From Belliella calami (GTDB lineage: Bacteria; Bacteroidota; Bacteroidia; Cytophagales; Cyclobacteriaceae), in the NCBI RefSeq assembly GCF_022549695.1, contig NZ_JAKZGS010000003.1:62001-126000 (forward strand): DNA of 64,000 nt. The letters run 5' to 3'. Positions 1 to 8,730 of this stretch are shown here, piece by piece; position 1 is the stretch's first letter, and every line of letters starts with the position of its first letter. A program made the translations under genes and the position numbers. The notes under the pieces are model-generated. The model had not been told where the DNA came from. It made no database searches and saw only the letters and a program-made list of their open reading frames with translations.

Positions 1-1
1 G

Positions 2-667
2 TTAGATTTTTTTACCGGAAAAAAAATATCCAAGTCTCCTTTTGTAAAGGAATATGAAGCCTTGTTTGAGAAAAAAACACCCAAACTAAGACCGATTTCC
101 CAGCTCAAATTTGTGGTATTGGATACTGAAACCACAGGATTGGATACCAAAAAAGACTACATCGTGTCATTTGGAGCTATCAAACTGAAGGGATATAGCA
201 TTCAAATACAGGAAACTTTTGAAACTTACCTAGATGCCCCCATCCAAAACACCAACTCTGTGAAAGTCCATGAAATACTCTATCCAATAGAAATTTCACC
301 TCTAAAGGATTTTGCTTCAGATCTCCTTCGTTATGTGGGTTCTGATATTATAGTAGGACATCATATTGGATTTGATTTGGCTATGATCAATAAGATTTTG
401 AAATCATTTGGCTTAAAAGAATTGCTAAACCCGATGATTGACACCAAGGCTTTGGCAATTCGTTTGGAAAATGGGCCACATTATGATCCCAGAATGGGTA
501 AAAGAGGTGAATATTCATTGGATAGTCTTTGTGAGCGCTATGGGATTCCTCTGGATGATAGACACACCGCAGCGGGAGACGCATTCCTTACAGCCCAATT
601 AATGATGAAACTTCTAAAATTAGCAGAGCAAAAGGGCATCAAGAACTTCGGGGAATTAATGGGGTGA
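2..667 (+). CDS. 3'-5' exonuclease, DnaQ/epsilon-like DEDDh family (5' end cut by the window)
   Basis: The reading frame is open from base 2, so the true start lies left of the window; the first TTG at 62 is unlikely to be the start. The three exonuclease motifs are visible: DTETTGLD near bases 122-145 (Exo I, D-x-E), VGHHIGFD near 350-375 (Exo II) and HTAAGDA near 562-582 (Exo III with the catalytic His of the DEDDh type). Proteins of this family remove 3' nucleotides in proofreading or repair. It may be a stand-alone exonuclease rather than the replicative epsilon subunit, because no polymerase-binding region is evident. The preceding 20 residues are not part of the nuclease fold. No terminator follows directly on the plus strand. 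Confidence 0.85.
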   Translation, partial: LDFFTGKKISKSPFVKEYEALFEKKTPKLRPISQLKFVVLDTETTGLDTKKDYIVSFGAIKLKGYSIQIQETFETYLDAPIQNTNSVKVHEILYPIEISPLKDFASDLLRYVGSDIIVGHHIGFDLAMINKILKSFGLKELLNPMIDTKALAIRLENGPHYDPRMGKRGEYSLDSLCERYGIPLDDRHTAAGDAFLTAQLMMKLLKLAEQKGIKNFGELMG

Positions 668-766
668 TTCTCAAATCAATGCCAGACAGTTTCTTTGAAG
701 ACATGTTTACGCATTAAATGTTCATGGATATAAGGAAATTTGCAACAAACTAAAGAAAAAACGGAT

Positions 767-870
767 ATAGCTTAGGTCTGATAATGATTGATAGTAGATA
801 CTCTCAAATATTGAAAATAAGTGCGCGATCAACCATGGAATTAAAGCTACTAGCAAAGAAGCGTATAAAT
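767..870 (+). repeat. Dispersed repeat family 2, copy 1
   Basis: About 104 bases here match the reverse complement of 8731-8835 at roughly 80% identity by eye, including the identical core ACCATGGAATTAAAGCTACT. In one frame both copies read a short peptide with the pattern IE(N/H)K.AI.HGIKAT.K.AY, preceded by a TAG at the same position, so they may be remains of the same gene. No function is known to me. The rest of the gap 668-1029 is AT-rich and shows no other gene. Confidence 0.6.
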
Positions 871-970
871 GTTTATCAGTTAACAGTGCATTATCTGATA
901 TAAATCAATATTAGATGTTACCCGATTTTTTCAATTTTTTAATTTTCCAATCTACAAATCATCTACAAAA

Positions 971-1000
971 AAAGGAGCAAACCCAAAAGGCCTGCTCCCT
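971..1000 (-). terminator. Rho-independent terminator of glyS
   Basis: On the minus strand a 10-bp stem (GGAGCAGGCC paired with GGTTTGCTCC, two G-U pairs) with a TTTT(G) loop is followed by seven T residues. It lies about 30 bases past the glyS stop codon. Confidence 0.85.
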
Positions 1001-1029
1001 AATCTTTTAATTTTCTAATCTTCCAATCT

Positions 1030-2499
1030 TCAATCGACCTTCTCGAAAATCCTCCTAAAGCTACAAGCTTCAGCCAATCTTTCCTGAAGTTCAGAGATAG
1101 TCACCCTTTCCTGTTCTGTGGTGTCTCTATGCCTGATCGTAACTGTGTTGTCTTCCAAAGTTTGATGATCCACAGCGATACAATATGGAGTTCCTATCAG
1201 ATCTTGACGTGTGTAGCGCTTACCGATAGATCCAGAATCTTCATAAATGATATTGAAATCATATTTCAACGCATCGAAAATTTCTTTCCCTTTTTCAGGC
1301 AATCCATCCTTTTTGGTCAAAGGAAGAATAGCTGCTTTTACAGGTGCGATAGCTGGATGGAATTTCAGGTAGGTTCTTTTCTTACCCTCCACTTCTTCAT
1401 CTACAAAAGCATTGCACAAAGTCATCAAAAACAATCTATCTGCTCCAATAGAAGTCTCGATCACATAAGGAATGTAATTCTGATTGATTTCTGGATCAAA
1501 GTACTGTTGCTTTTTCTTTGAGAATTCCTGATGGCTCTTCAAATCAAAATCTGTTCTTGAGTGAATCCCTTCTACTTCTTTGAACCCAAACGGGAATTGG
1601 TACTCCAAATCCATTGCTGCATTAGCATAGTGAGCCAACTTCTCGTGGTCATGTCTTCTTAATTTCTCTTGAGGAATGCCCAAGGCTAAATGCCATTTCA
1701 TTCTTGTATCAGCCCATTGCTTGTACCACTCCAGTTCTGAGCCCGGTCTTACAAAGAATTGCATCTCCATTTGTTCAAATTCCCTCATTCTGAAAATAAA
1801 CTGACGGGCTACGATTTCATTTCTGAAAGCCTTACCTATCTGTGCAATTCCAAATGGAACCTTCATTCTCGCTGTCTTTTGGACATTGAGGAAATTGACA
1901 AAAATTCCCTGTGCTGTCTCAGGTCTCAAGTAGATGGTAGAAGAATCTTCTGCCACAGATCCTACTTGGGTTGAAAACATCAGGTTGAACTGGCGTACAT
2001 CTGTCCAATTGGTAGTACCAGATATAGGGCATTTGATATTTTCGTTGATGATCAAGTCGCGAACTCCCGCAAGGTCTTCCGCTTCCAACAATCTACCCAT
2101 AGCATTGAGTAACTCCTGGGCTTTTCCTTTATCACCTGCATTTTCGTAGGAAGCTGCTTTTTCCTCGATCAGCACATCCGCTCTGTATCTTTTTTTGGAG
2201 TCCTTGTTATCAATCATCGGATCGTTGAAACTATCCACATGACCAGATGCCTTCCAAGTAGTCGGATGCATAAAAATCGATGCATCAATCCCAACAATAT
2301 TATCGTTGAGTCGGGTCATCGTTTCCCACCAAAGTCTCTTGAGGTTGTTTTTCAATTCCACCCCATAAGCTCCATAATCATAGACAGCTTGCAAACCATC
2401 ATAGATCTCAGAGGATGGATACACAAAACCATACTCTTTGGCATGTGCAATTATATCTTTCAGTTGCGTATTTTCCGCAGTTTGTTCATTTTTTGCCAT
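1030..2499 (-). CDS. glyS: Glycine--tRNA ligase (homodimeric class II type)
   Basis: The enzyme charges tRNA-Gly with glycine using ATP. The 489-residue length fits the single-chain alpha2 type found in Bacteroidetes rather than the alpha2beta2 type. Visible class II features are the RPETAQG segment (about residues 192-198), motif 2 with GIAQIGKAFRNE followed by FRMREFEQMEMQFF, and motif 3 with SIGADRLF; a C-terminal anticodon-binding domain begins around residue 390. The open frame continues upstream to 2607, but that extension is hydrophobic and unlike GlyRS, so I start at MAKNEQT (2499). It lies about 80 bases downstream of the M15 peptidase on the same strand and ends at a clear terminator. 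Confidence 0.95.
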   Translation of the reverse strand: MAKNEQTAENTQLKDIIAHAKEYGFVYPSSEIYDGLQAVYDYGAYGVELKNNLKRLWWETMTRLNDNIVGIDASIFMHPTTWKASGHVDSFNDPMIDNKDSKKRYRADVLIEEKAASYENAGDKGKAQELLNAMGRLLEAEDLAGVRDLIINENIKCPISGTTNWTDVRQFNLMFSTQVGSVAEDSSTIYLRPETAQGIFVNFLNVQKTARMKVPFGIAQIGKAFRNEIVARQFIFRMREFEQMEMQFFVRPGSELEWYKQWADTRMKWHLALGIPQEKLRRHDHEKLAHYANAAMDLEYQFPFGFKEVEGIHSRTDFDLKSHQEFSKKKQQYFDPEINQNYIPYVIETSIGADRLFLMTLCNAFVDEEVEGKKRTYLKFHPAIAPVKAAILPLTKKDGLPEKGKEIFDALKYDFNIIYEDSGSIGKRYTRQDLIGTPYCIAVDHQTLEDNTVTIRHRDTTEQERVTISELQERLAEACSFRRIFEKVD

Positions 2500-2576
2500 A
2501 GCGGCAAAATTAAGTAAACTTATCGAGAACTTAAAGGAATGAAAGTAGGATAAAAAAGGAATTAGAAGGCTTAAAT

Positions 2577-3368
2577 CTATAAAGTGGCTGCCTGTACATG
2601 CATCCAATCAAAGTTCCGCTGTCTGCCTAGGCTTACCCAGCCTTCTTCCTCCCAAATCCTCCACCAAGGCTCATAAGCAGACTTTGCAAATGATGCTCTA
2701 TCTCGTCCCCATTGAAGTTGGTTGTTGATAGGATCAAAGTCTATCGCAACTGCCCAGCTATGCATGCTCGGGAGGGTCCCTCCCCTAATTGACCTTTCAT
2801 TGTAACAGCCTCCAAAATAATCAAGCCTCAGCTCTTGGATTCTTTGGAGTCCATAGTGACTCAAAACTTTCTGTAAAACCCTTTCTGCACTTTCTTTTAC
2901 TTTTGCATGGCAAGTGAATCTACTGACTTGTTGGTTTGGATTCCATGCGATTTTGAATGGGTAAGGAGTGTTGGCAAATACCAGATTACTCCCTTTCAAC
3001 CCATAGAAATTATTGAACTCAGTTGAGTATTGCTTTGGCCAATTGCTGGGCTTGATCGCAATTTCTTCTGGTCTCCAAATTTCAGGTTGATTTCCTGTTT
3101 CAGAAATCTTACGACTACTCTCAAAAGCATATTGCGTATTTGGACCGAAATAGCCATCAACTTCACCAGGTTTTTGTCCATATTGCATGGTGATGTACTG
3201 TAGCATTCCTACTAGTTTCCTCCGATCTGACCAATTTTTTGGAATTTGATCTGTAGCATCTATAGCTGCCAAAGTCTTTGGACCACAATCTCCATCAATC
3301 TTTCCTATATACAAACCTTTACCTTTGAGCCAAGTTTGCACAAAAACAGTTACTTCTTTGGTATTCAT
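2577..3368 (-). CDS. M15-type peptidoglycan peptidase with two peptidoglycan-binding repeats (endolysin-like)
   Basis: The 263-residue protein has two N-terminal repeats of the peptidoglycan-binding type (DGDCGPKT near residues 26-32 and DGYFGPNT near 71-78), then a C-terminal D-Ala-D-Ala carboxypeptidase/L-Ala-D-Glu endopeptidase domain. Zinc-site residues are visible: SMHSWAVAIDFD gives His203 and Asp210, and DWMH gives His257. There is no obvious signal peptide at the chosen start MNTKEV; an in-frame upstream start at 3401 would add a hydrophobic 11-residue lead. This layout and the missing export signal look like a phage endolysin, but no other phage gene is near, so it may be a domesticated lysin. 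It precedes glyS by about 80 bases. The exact bond cleaved cannot be read from sequence. Confidence 0.8.
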   Translation of the reverse strand: MNTKEVTVFVQTWLKGKGLYIGKIDGDCGPKTLAAIDATDQIPKNWSDRRKLVGMLQYITMQYGQKPGEVDGYFGPNTQYAFESSRKISETGNQPEIWRPEEIAIKPSNWPKQYSTEFNNFYGLKGSNLVFANTPYPFKIAWNPNQQVSRFTCHAKVKESAERVLQKVLSHYGLQRIQELRLDYFGGCYNERSIRGGTLPSMHSWAVAIDFDPINNQLQWGRDRASFAKSAYEPWWRIWEEEGWVSLGRQRNFDWMHVQAATL

Positions 3369-3538
3369 ACATTTATAGTTTATGGTGAAAATCAATATCA
3401 AAAAATAGAACCAGCTTAATTTGAGTAAAATTTACTAATTAATTTCCATATAAACAACTTATCCAGTTGATTTACAGTAGTTTTTATCAAATTGGAAGAT
3501 GCAAAAACTAATGAGCGAAAATCTTAAATTAACCAGTG

Positions 3539-3615
3539 TCTTATTTAAGATATTGATCAAAAACTTAAATAAGAGAATTCCTTATTTAAGAAAAATGGGA
3601 TTTTCTTAAATAAGG
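3539..3615. repeat. Tandem inverted repeats of CTTATTTAAG
   Basis: The decamer CTTATTTAAG occurs at 3540-3549 and 3581-3590, and its reverse complement CTTAAATAAG at 3564-3573 and 3604-3613. The second pair extends to a perfect 15-bp hairpin (3580-3594 with 3601-3615, loop ATGGGA). There is no T tract after it, so it is not a usual terminator. It sits between the M15 peptidase and rpiB (gap 3369-3749), upstream of the peptidase gene, where it could be an operator or a REP-like element. The rest of the gap is AT-rich with nothing recognisable. Confidence 0.8.
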
Positions 3616-3719
3616 GCTTACATAATTTAACCTTTTGAATTTTTCGAACCAATCGTATCAAAAAGAAAGAAATGGTTGTGCTTGATACATGAAATAAAAA
3701 AAACCAGATAAAAAAACAC

Positions 3720-3750
3720 AAAAAAAGCGAGACCTAAGTCTCGCTTTTTT
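3720..3750 (-). terminator. Terminator of the tatC-rpiB operon
   Basis: Stem GCGAGAC (3727-3733) and GTCTCGC (3738-3744), loop CTAA, flanked by A and T runs on both sides, directly after the rpiB stop codon. The flanks would allow it to work in both directions. Confidence 0.9.
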
Positions 3751-4187
3751 TATTTACAAGCAATTTTATTCACTCGGGTAGCATGCCTTCCACCTTCAAA
3801 ATCAGTCGAAAGGAAAATTTCTGCCAACTCTACTGCCAAATCAAAAGGTATAAACCTCGCTGGAAGTGCCAATACATTTGCGTCATTGTGTTGTCTTGAC
3901 AATGCTGCCAAATCTTGATTCCAACATAAAGCAGCTCTGATCCCTTGGTGTTTGTTGGCTGTTATTGCCACACCATTTCCACTTCCACAGATAAGGATTC
4001 CTTTTTCAAAATCCCCGCTCTCTATCGCTTCAGCCAAAGGATGAACGAAATCTGGATAATCTGCAGAAGCATCAGTATAAGGCCCAAAATCCTTGATGAT
4101 ATAACCTGCAGCTTCTAGCTTGGCAATCATATCTTGCTTGTAAGCGTAACCTGCATGGTCACCACCGATAGCTATTTTCTTTGACAT
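3750..4187 (-). CDS. rpiB: Ribose-5-phosphate isomerase B
   Basis: RpiB interconverts ribose 5-phosphate and ribulose 5-phosphate in the pentose phosphate pathway. The 145-residue length is normal for the LacA/RpiB family. Visible family features are GGDHAG (residues 8-13, phosphate binding), ICGSGNGVAI with Cys67 as the likely catalytic base, and SRQHNDANVLALPAR with His100. It starts 4 bases after the tatC stop and the two are probably co-transcribed; the pairing has no obvious functional link. A strong terminator follows immediately. Confidence 0.95.
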   Translation of the reverse strand: MSKKIAIGGDHAGYAYKQDMIAKLEAAGYIIKDFGPYTDASADYPDFVHPLAEAIESGDFEKGILICGSGNGVAITANKHQGIRAALCWNQDLAALSRQHNDANVLALPARFIPFDLAVELAEIFLSTDFEGGRHATRVNKIACK

Positions 4188-4191
4188 GGTT

Positions 4192-5040
4192 TTATTGTTG
4201 GTTTTCTTTAAGTTCTTCTAATGCCCTTTTCTTTTCCAATCTCTTGGCTATCATGATTCCTGTTTCGTAAAGAACCATAATCGGCATCGCAATGATAATT
4301 TGACTAATGACATCAGGAGGTGTAATGATAGCAGAGACTACCAGAATGACTACAATCGAATGTCTCCTGTAAGACTTCAAAGTCGCTGCAGAAACCAATC
4401 CCGACATAGACAGGAAGTAGATCACAACGGGAAGTTGGAACATCAATGCTGAGGCCAAGACCAACATAACGACTGTTGTCACATAAGAAGTGATGTCAAA
4501 CTCGTTGAGAATACTTGGATCCAACTGATAGTTTGCAAGGAAATTGATAGACAGAGGCGACAGAATAAAATACCCGAATGCAGCACCCATAAAGAACAAC
4601 AAACTCACGAAGAAAACTGCTCCCCTAGCTGCGTTTCTTTCCTTGCTGTACAATCCCGGACTGATGAACCTCCAAATCTCCCAAAACAAATAAGGGAAAG
4701 CAACCACCAAACCTACGACCAAACTGGAAGTGATGTGCATGGAAAATTGCCCTGTCATCTGACGGCTTTGGATTGTAAAAGGTAATTCTTGAATGCAAAG
4801 CGCTGGAATATTCAAATAATCCGAAACCTTGCAGAGCAATTGATATGTAACGAAAGTAACTTTGGAAGGCCCCAAAATCACTTTTCCAAACACAATACTT
4901 TTCGCCAGAAACGCAGCTATAGTAAATACCAAGACTGCTGCTACAGAACGGAGCAAGTGCCATCTTAGCTGCTCCAAATGGTCCAAAAAGGACATTCCTT
5001 CTTCTTCCTCGTCTTCTTCTCTATACTGATCTAATGCCAC
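4192..5040 (-). CDS. tatC: Sec-independent (twin-arginine) translocase subunit TatC
   Basis: TatC is the inner-membrane receptor that recognises twin-arginine signal peptides of folded exported proteins. The 282-residue protein begins with an acidic tail followed by the family signature FLDHLEQLRWHLLRS, and has six hydrophobic segments. A long first periplasmic loop (about residues 45-105) is visible between segments one and two. The C-terminus is basic and cytoplasmic. No tatA gene is adjacent, which is common in Bacteroidetes. It is followed at 4 bases by rpiB. Confidence 0.95.
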   Translation of the reverse strand: MALDQYREEDEEEEGMSFLDHLEQLRWHLLRSVAAVLVFTIAAFLAKSIVFGKVILGPSKVTFVTYQLLCKVSDYLNIPALCIQELPFTIQSRQMTGQFSMHITSSLVVGLVVAFPYLFWEIWRFISPGLYSKERNAARGAVFFVSLLFFMGAAFGYFILSPLSINFLANYQLDPSILNEFDITSYVTTVVMLVLASALMFQLPVVIYFLSMSGLVSAATLKSYRRHSIVVILVVSAIITPPDVISQIIIAMPIMVLYETGIMIAKRLEKKRALEELKENQQ

Positions 5041-5147
5041 CTTTGATTTTGGTAATTAATTAAATTTTTATCCACCTTCTTACCTATAGCCTCTTAAAAT
5101 AATGTTCATACATTATAATATGCCACTATGGACAGTCGGCTGTTGAC

Positions 5148-5206
5148 GATTATCCGCACGATTACATTTTAGAAATTTGTAATTCTTTGTCCAATTGCGG
5201 ATAATC
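5148..5206. repeat. Inverted repeat with GATTATCCGC ends (related to the MITE-like family)
   Basis: Left arm GATTATCCGCA (5148-5158) and right arm TGCGGATAATC (5196-5206) are perfect 11-bp inverted repeats. The 37-base centre holds a second inverted pair (ATTACA/TGTAAT). It lies between glyA and tatC and shares its arm sequence with the longer elements at 6724, 24654 and 25775. Confidence 0.75.
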
Positions 5207-5209
5207 ACA

Positions 5210-6478
5210 TTAATATAATGGGAACTGTACCATCCAATCGTTAACTTCCGATTTGATTTTGGCAAGAACTTCTTCATTTTCATGATTGGTAAGTGCATTA
5301 TCTATCAATGTCACGATACGCTTCATGTCTGATTCCTTCAACCCTCTCGTGGTCACAGCTGCCGTACCTACTCGCATACCTGAAGTGACAAAAGGTGATC
5401 TTTTATCAAAAGGAACCATGTTTTTGTTGATGGTGATATCTACTTTGCCCAAAGTTTCCTCTGCGATTTTTCCTGTAAGCTCTTTGTTGCCCAAGTCTAT
5501 CAACATCAAGTGATTGTCTGTACCACCAGAGATGATTTTATATCCTAAACCTACAAAGGCATCAGCCATCACTGTCGCATTCTTCTTCACTTGTAGGATA
5601 TATTCCATATATTCATCCGAAAGCGCTTCTTCAAAAGCAATCGCCTTGGCAGCAATGATATGCTCTAAGGGTCCACCTTGCGTACCTGGAAACACACCAG
5701 AATCCAAAAGTGCAGACATTTTTCTCAATTCGCCCTTTGGAGTCTTGATACCGAAAGGATTATCAAAATCTTCTCTCATCAAAATCAAACCGCCTCTAGG
5801 ACCTCTCAAAGTCTTGTGGGTAGTCGTAGTCACGATATGGCAAAATTCCAAAGGATCATTTAATAAACCTTTGGCTATAAAACCAGATGGATGTGATATA
5901 TCTGCTAACAAGATAGCTCCAACTTGGTCAGCAATATCTCTCAAACGTTCGTAATCCCAATCCCTACTATATGCAGAAGCTCCACAAATCAACAATTTAG
6001 GCTTCACCTCAAGTGCTGTAGCTTCTACTTTATCATAGTCAATCAAACCTGTCTCTTCTTCGACACCATAAAAATGAGGCTTATATAATTTACCAGAAAA
6101 ATTCACTGGAGACCCGTGTGTCAAATGCCCTCCATGAGAAAGATCAAAACCCAAAATACTATCTCCTGCATTCAGTACAGCCAAGAATACAGCGGCATTT
6201 GCTTGTGCACCTGAATGTGGTTGAACATTGGCCCAAGTTGCCCCGAAAAGCTCTTTTGCTCGATCTATCGCCAATTGCTCAATCTGATCAACTACTTCAC
6301 AACCGCCATAATACCGCTTGTTCGGAAGTCCTTCGGCATATTTGTTGGTCAATACACTTCCTGCCGCTTCCATTACCTGCTTACTGGTAAAATTTTCAGA
6401 TGCGATCAATTCGATTCCGGTTTTCTGACGGTTTTCTTCTTTTGCAATTAAGTCAAAGATAGCCTGATCTCTTTTCAT
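5210..6478 (-). CDS. glyA: Serine hydroxymethyltransferase
   Basis: GlyA is a PLP enzyme that converts serine and tetrahydrofolate to glycine and 5,10-methylene-tetrahydrofolate, the main source of one-carbon units. From [11 protein letters not shown] the protein is 422 residues; an in-frame ATG at 6505 would add nine residues not seen in the family. Visible landmarks are [21 protein letters not shown], the substrate loop around PHSGAQAN and the PLP lysine in [11 protein letters not shown] (Lys222). The folate- and PLP-binding regions look intact. It is transcribed alone on the minus strand, followed by the inverted repeat at 5148-5206. Confidence 0.97.
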   Translation of the reverse strand: MKRDQAIFDLIAKEENRQKTGIELIASENFTSKQVMEAAGSVLTNKYAEGLPNKRYYGGCEVVDQIEQLAIDRAKELFGATWANVQPHSGAQANAAVFLAVLNAGDSILGFDLSHGGHLTHGSPVNFSGKLYKPHFYGVEEETGLIDYDKVEATALEVKPKLLICGASAYSRDWDYERLRDIADQVGAILLADISHPSGFIAKGLLNDPLEFCHIVTTTTHKTLRGPRGGLILMREDFDNPFGIKTPKGELRKMSALLDSGVFPGTQGGPLEHIIAAKAIAFEEALSDEYMEYILQVKKNATVMADAFVGLGYKIISGGTDNHLMLIDLGNKELTGKIAEETLGKVDITINKNMVPFDKRSPFVTSGMRVGTAAVTTRGLKESDMKRIVTLIDNALTNHENEEVLAKIKSEVNDWMVQFPLY

Positions 6479-6723
6479 GTTGATAATTTTAATTAGGTTG
6501 CCCAAAATTAGTTTTAATCAATGGATAATCCAATTCAATAAATCCCTAAAAAAATACTTCTCCTAACAAATCTCTGTCTATGCCACCAATATTGATAATT
6601 CCAAAGAATATTTGGTGAAATTCTGTGTATGACCTCTTAATTTCTTTGGTGAATTTTCTAAGATTTCTCCAAATTCCCTTTTTTGAGGATAGCGTCAAAT
6701 TAAGAATCAAAATTTTGAATTAT

Positions 6724-6869
6724 GACTATCCGCTTTCTTGCACGTAGCCAAACAATGGGTTGTTGGATGAACGATTTGTGGTTCTGTTGACTGTGAGCTG
6801 TTGTCTGCTGACGAGTATCCGCAACTTATAAAGGTACTTCTTACCCTACGTGCAACATTGCGGATACTC
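6724..6869 (+). mobile_element. MITE-like dispersed element, copy A (146 bp)
   Basis: The element begins with GACTATCCGC and ends with GCGGATACTC, giving 10-bp imperfect terminal inverted repeats. A third copy of the motif (GAGTATCCGCAA at 6813) pairs with the right end to form a 57-base internal stem-loop. It contains the markers TTGCACGTAGCC and TGGTTCTGTTGACTG that recur in copies at 24654, 25775 and 40330. It has no coding capacity. It lies in the 600-base gap between glyA and the sigma factor; the remainder of that gap (6479-6723, 6870-7081) is AT-rich with nothing else I recognise. Confidence 0.75.
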
Positions 6870-7081
6870 ATATTTTGAATTGAACTGAACGTAACAAACA
6901 ACACATCACCTAAATAAAAAAACGATGTGAAATTGTTTAAAAATCAACCACAAGAGATCGGAAAGACTTCATGTTGGATCAAAATACAGAAACTTCATTT
7001 ATCTATATTATCATTTTGAATCTTGAGAAAATTCTTAGCCCTTGTCATATATTCTGTATTTTTAGACACTAAGGTACAAGT

Positions 7082-7573
7082 ATGAAGCAAGAGCTACTCG
7101 ATCAAATCATCAAAGAACATCACCGTGAGGCCTATTTTTGGTCACGACAGTGTTGCAATTTCGATGATGATCTTGCGAAAGATGTCCTTCAACAGGTGTA
7201 TTTGAAGATTTGGGAAGAAAAAGCAAAATTCAATGCCGAAGCAAAAGTCAAGACCTGGCTGTTTTCAGTAATCAGATTTACAGCATTGGAATGGCAAAAG
7301 AAGAATAAGAAAACAGTCCCTCTTAATGCTGACTTTGACTTGGTAGAACCTGAAAAAATCCCAGAGGCTACATCGCACGAGGAATTGATCTTGATGCTGC
7401 CAGATAGACAAAAGGAAATACTCTTGTTGGTATTTTATCACCAAATGACATTGGAAAAGGCTTCTGAAATAATGGAGATTGGACTGGGAACAGCACGGAC
7501 ACATTACGACAGGGGAAAGAAAAAATTGAAAGAACTCATTTTAAAAAAACAACATTATGAAGCTACAAGATGA
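7082..7573 (+). CDS. RNA polymerase sigma factor, ECF (sigma-70 family)
   Basis: This 163-residue protein directs RNA polymerase to alternative promoters. Region 2 spans about residues 10-80 (DLAKDVLQQVYLKIW, then VKTWLFSVIRFTALEWQKK) and region 4 about 105-155 (LPDRQKEILLLVFYHQMTLEKASEIM with the helix-turn-helix, ending GTARTHYDRGKKKLK). It lacks a C-terminal extension. The next gene starts inside its last 17 bases, so the two are translationally coupled, as in sigma/anti-sigma pairs. The start at 7082 is the only ATG that keeps region 2 whole. Confidence 0.93.
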   Translation: MKQELLDQIIKEHHREAYFWSRQCCNFDDDLAKDVLQQVYLKIWEEKAKFNAEAKVKTWLFSVIRFTALEWQKKNKKTVPLNADFDLVEPEKIPEATSHEELILMLPDRQKEILLLVFYHQMTLEKASEIMEIGLGTARTHYDRGKKKLKELILKKQHYEATR

Positions 7574-7883
7574 TATTGCTGATGAAGAGCTGGAAATGTT
7601 TTTTTCTGAGCTTCGAAACAAAGACAAAAAAATAATTACTCCTCCTTATTCAAAAAAAACACCATTCAAGATTTGGAAGCTAATTCCAATAGGAATAGCA
7701 GCTTCACTTTTTTTGGGAATATGGGTTTTGAATCAAGAAAAGGAGGAATCCCAACTTTATCAAGACATGATCATCATTTCATTGATAGAAGGAGAGGATG
7801 ATGAACAAAAGTTTATCATCGAACACACCTCCTCCATGGATGTATGGGAATCTCCTACCGCATCATTGTTAGACACTTACTAA
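7557..7883 (+). CDS. Small single-pass membrane protein, putative anti-sigma factor
   Basis: The 108-residue protein overlaps the sigma factor gene by 17 bases. It has an acidic N-terminus (DDIADEELEMFFSELR), one hydrophobic segment (LIPIGIAASLFLGIWVL, about residues 43-59) and an acidic C-terminal part outside. The size, topology and position fit a minimal anti-sigma factor that holds the ECF factor at the membrane. It is far shorter than FecR-type regulators and has no zinc-binding HxxxCxxC motif. The role is inferred from context; the sequence itself matches no family I know. Confidence 0.65.
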   Translation: MKLQDDIADEELEMFFSELRNKDKKIITPPYSKKTPFKIWKLIPIGIAASLFLGIWVLNQEKEESQLYQDMIIISLIEGEDDEQKFIIEHTSSMDVWESPTASLLDTY

Positions 7884-7898
7884 ACCAATTAAAAAATT

Positions 7899-8657
7899 AT
7901 GAAAAAATTACTCACAGTATATTTGTTACTCTTGGCAGGGATGGTTCAAGGACAGGATTTGTTTAAGGGAAGTTTGTTTCCAGCCGAATTGATTATGAAA
8001 AATAGGGAAACAATCTCCTTAACCGATCAACAGGCAGAAAAGATAAAGGCTATTCACAGCAAAAATGCTGGTGAGTTCAGCACGCTAAGGTGGGATCTGG
8101 ATGCTGAAAATGAAAAACTCAAGAAAATACTCCAAGAACCAAAGATCAATTCAGAAGCAGCCCAAAAGCAAATGGATAAAGTCCTAAACTTAGAAAACCA
8201 ATTAAAGAAAAGGCAATTCAGCAACCTATTGGCCATCAGAAATGAGCTGAATGCAGAACAGGCAGCTGAATTGGCAAAGTTAAATAAACCTAATATTTCA
8301 GTTATGGGATATAAAGGTAACGGAAGAGTAGATGGGGTTTCAACAAATAATAGGGTATCCACATTTAGTGTTACGCCAACCTATTCAGAGACAGATGGAG
8401 AGAAAAAATCAACGAGTATTGTCCTACGGGGAACAAGTAATTTGTCAGGGGAAAACCAACCTCTTTACATTATCAAAAAAGATGGTAAAGAAACAATTAT
8501 CAAGGATGGGGATATGAATGACATGGATCCAAATGATATTGAGAGTATCACAGTACTCAAAGATGCTACAGCAACAGTTCAATATGGATCGAAAGGATCA
8601 AATGGTGTGATCATCATCACCCTCAAAAAAGGTGTGGATTTCAATTTTGAAGACTAA
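7899..8657 (+). CDS. Exported protein joining a Spy/CpxP-like domain to a TonB plug-like domain
   Basis: The protein (252 residues) has a signal peptide (MKKLLTVYLLLLAGMVQGQ). Residues about 38-130 are helical with the LTDQQAEKI start typical of CpxP/Spy-like periplasmic proteins, including long charged helices. Residues about 170-248 resemble the plug of SusC-type TonB-dependent receptors: PLYIIKKDG, then DPNDIESITVLKDATAT, then YGSKGSNGVIIITLKKG. No beta-barrel follows; the protein stops at residue 252. It starts 15 bases after the putative anti-sigma gene, so the three form one operon. A periplasmic stress sensor or a protein that meets TonB or a receptor are possible roles, both inferred. 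Confidence 0.75.
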   Translation: MKKLLTVYLLLLAGMVQGQDLFKGSLFPAELIMKNRETISLTDQQAEKIKAIHSKNAGEFSTLRWDLDAENEKLKKILQEPKINSEAAQKQMDKVLNLENQLKKRQFSNLLAIRNELNAEQAAELAKLNKPNISVMGYKGNGRVDGVSTNNRVSTFSVTPTYSETDGEKKSTSIVLRGTSNLSGENQPLYIIKKDGKETIIKDGDMNDMDPNDIESITVLKDATATVQYGSKGSNGVIIITLKKGVDFNFED

Positions 8658-8669
8658 TTTTTTTTTAAA

Positions 8670-8717
8670 AGCAAAAAGCCATTCAAGTCTTCGATTTGAC
8701 CTGAAAGGCTTTTTGCT
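8670..8717 (+). terminator. Terminator after the sigma factor operon
   Basis: Arms AGCAAAAAGCC (8670-8680) and GGCTTTTTGCT (8707-8717) are perfect 11-bp inverted repeats around a loop that can pair further. It sits 13 bases after the stop of the plug-like gene. There is no long T run after it, so efficiency is uncertain. Confidence 0.6.
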
Positions 8718-8730
8718 AAATAGTTAATAT

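Noticed and set aside
2500-2607. Longer GlyRS start
   Set aside because: The extra 36 residues are hydrophobic and overlap the upstream gene; family members begin near MAKNEQT.
2577-3368. Prophage
   Set aside because: Only one lysin-like gene is present; no integrase, capsid or tail genes are seen anywhere in the window.
5286-5954. Plus-strand open frames inside glyA
   Set aside because: They are shadows of the glyA coding sequence.
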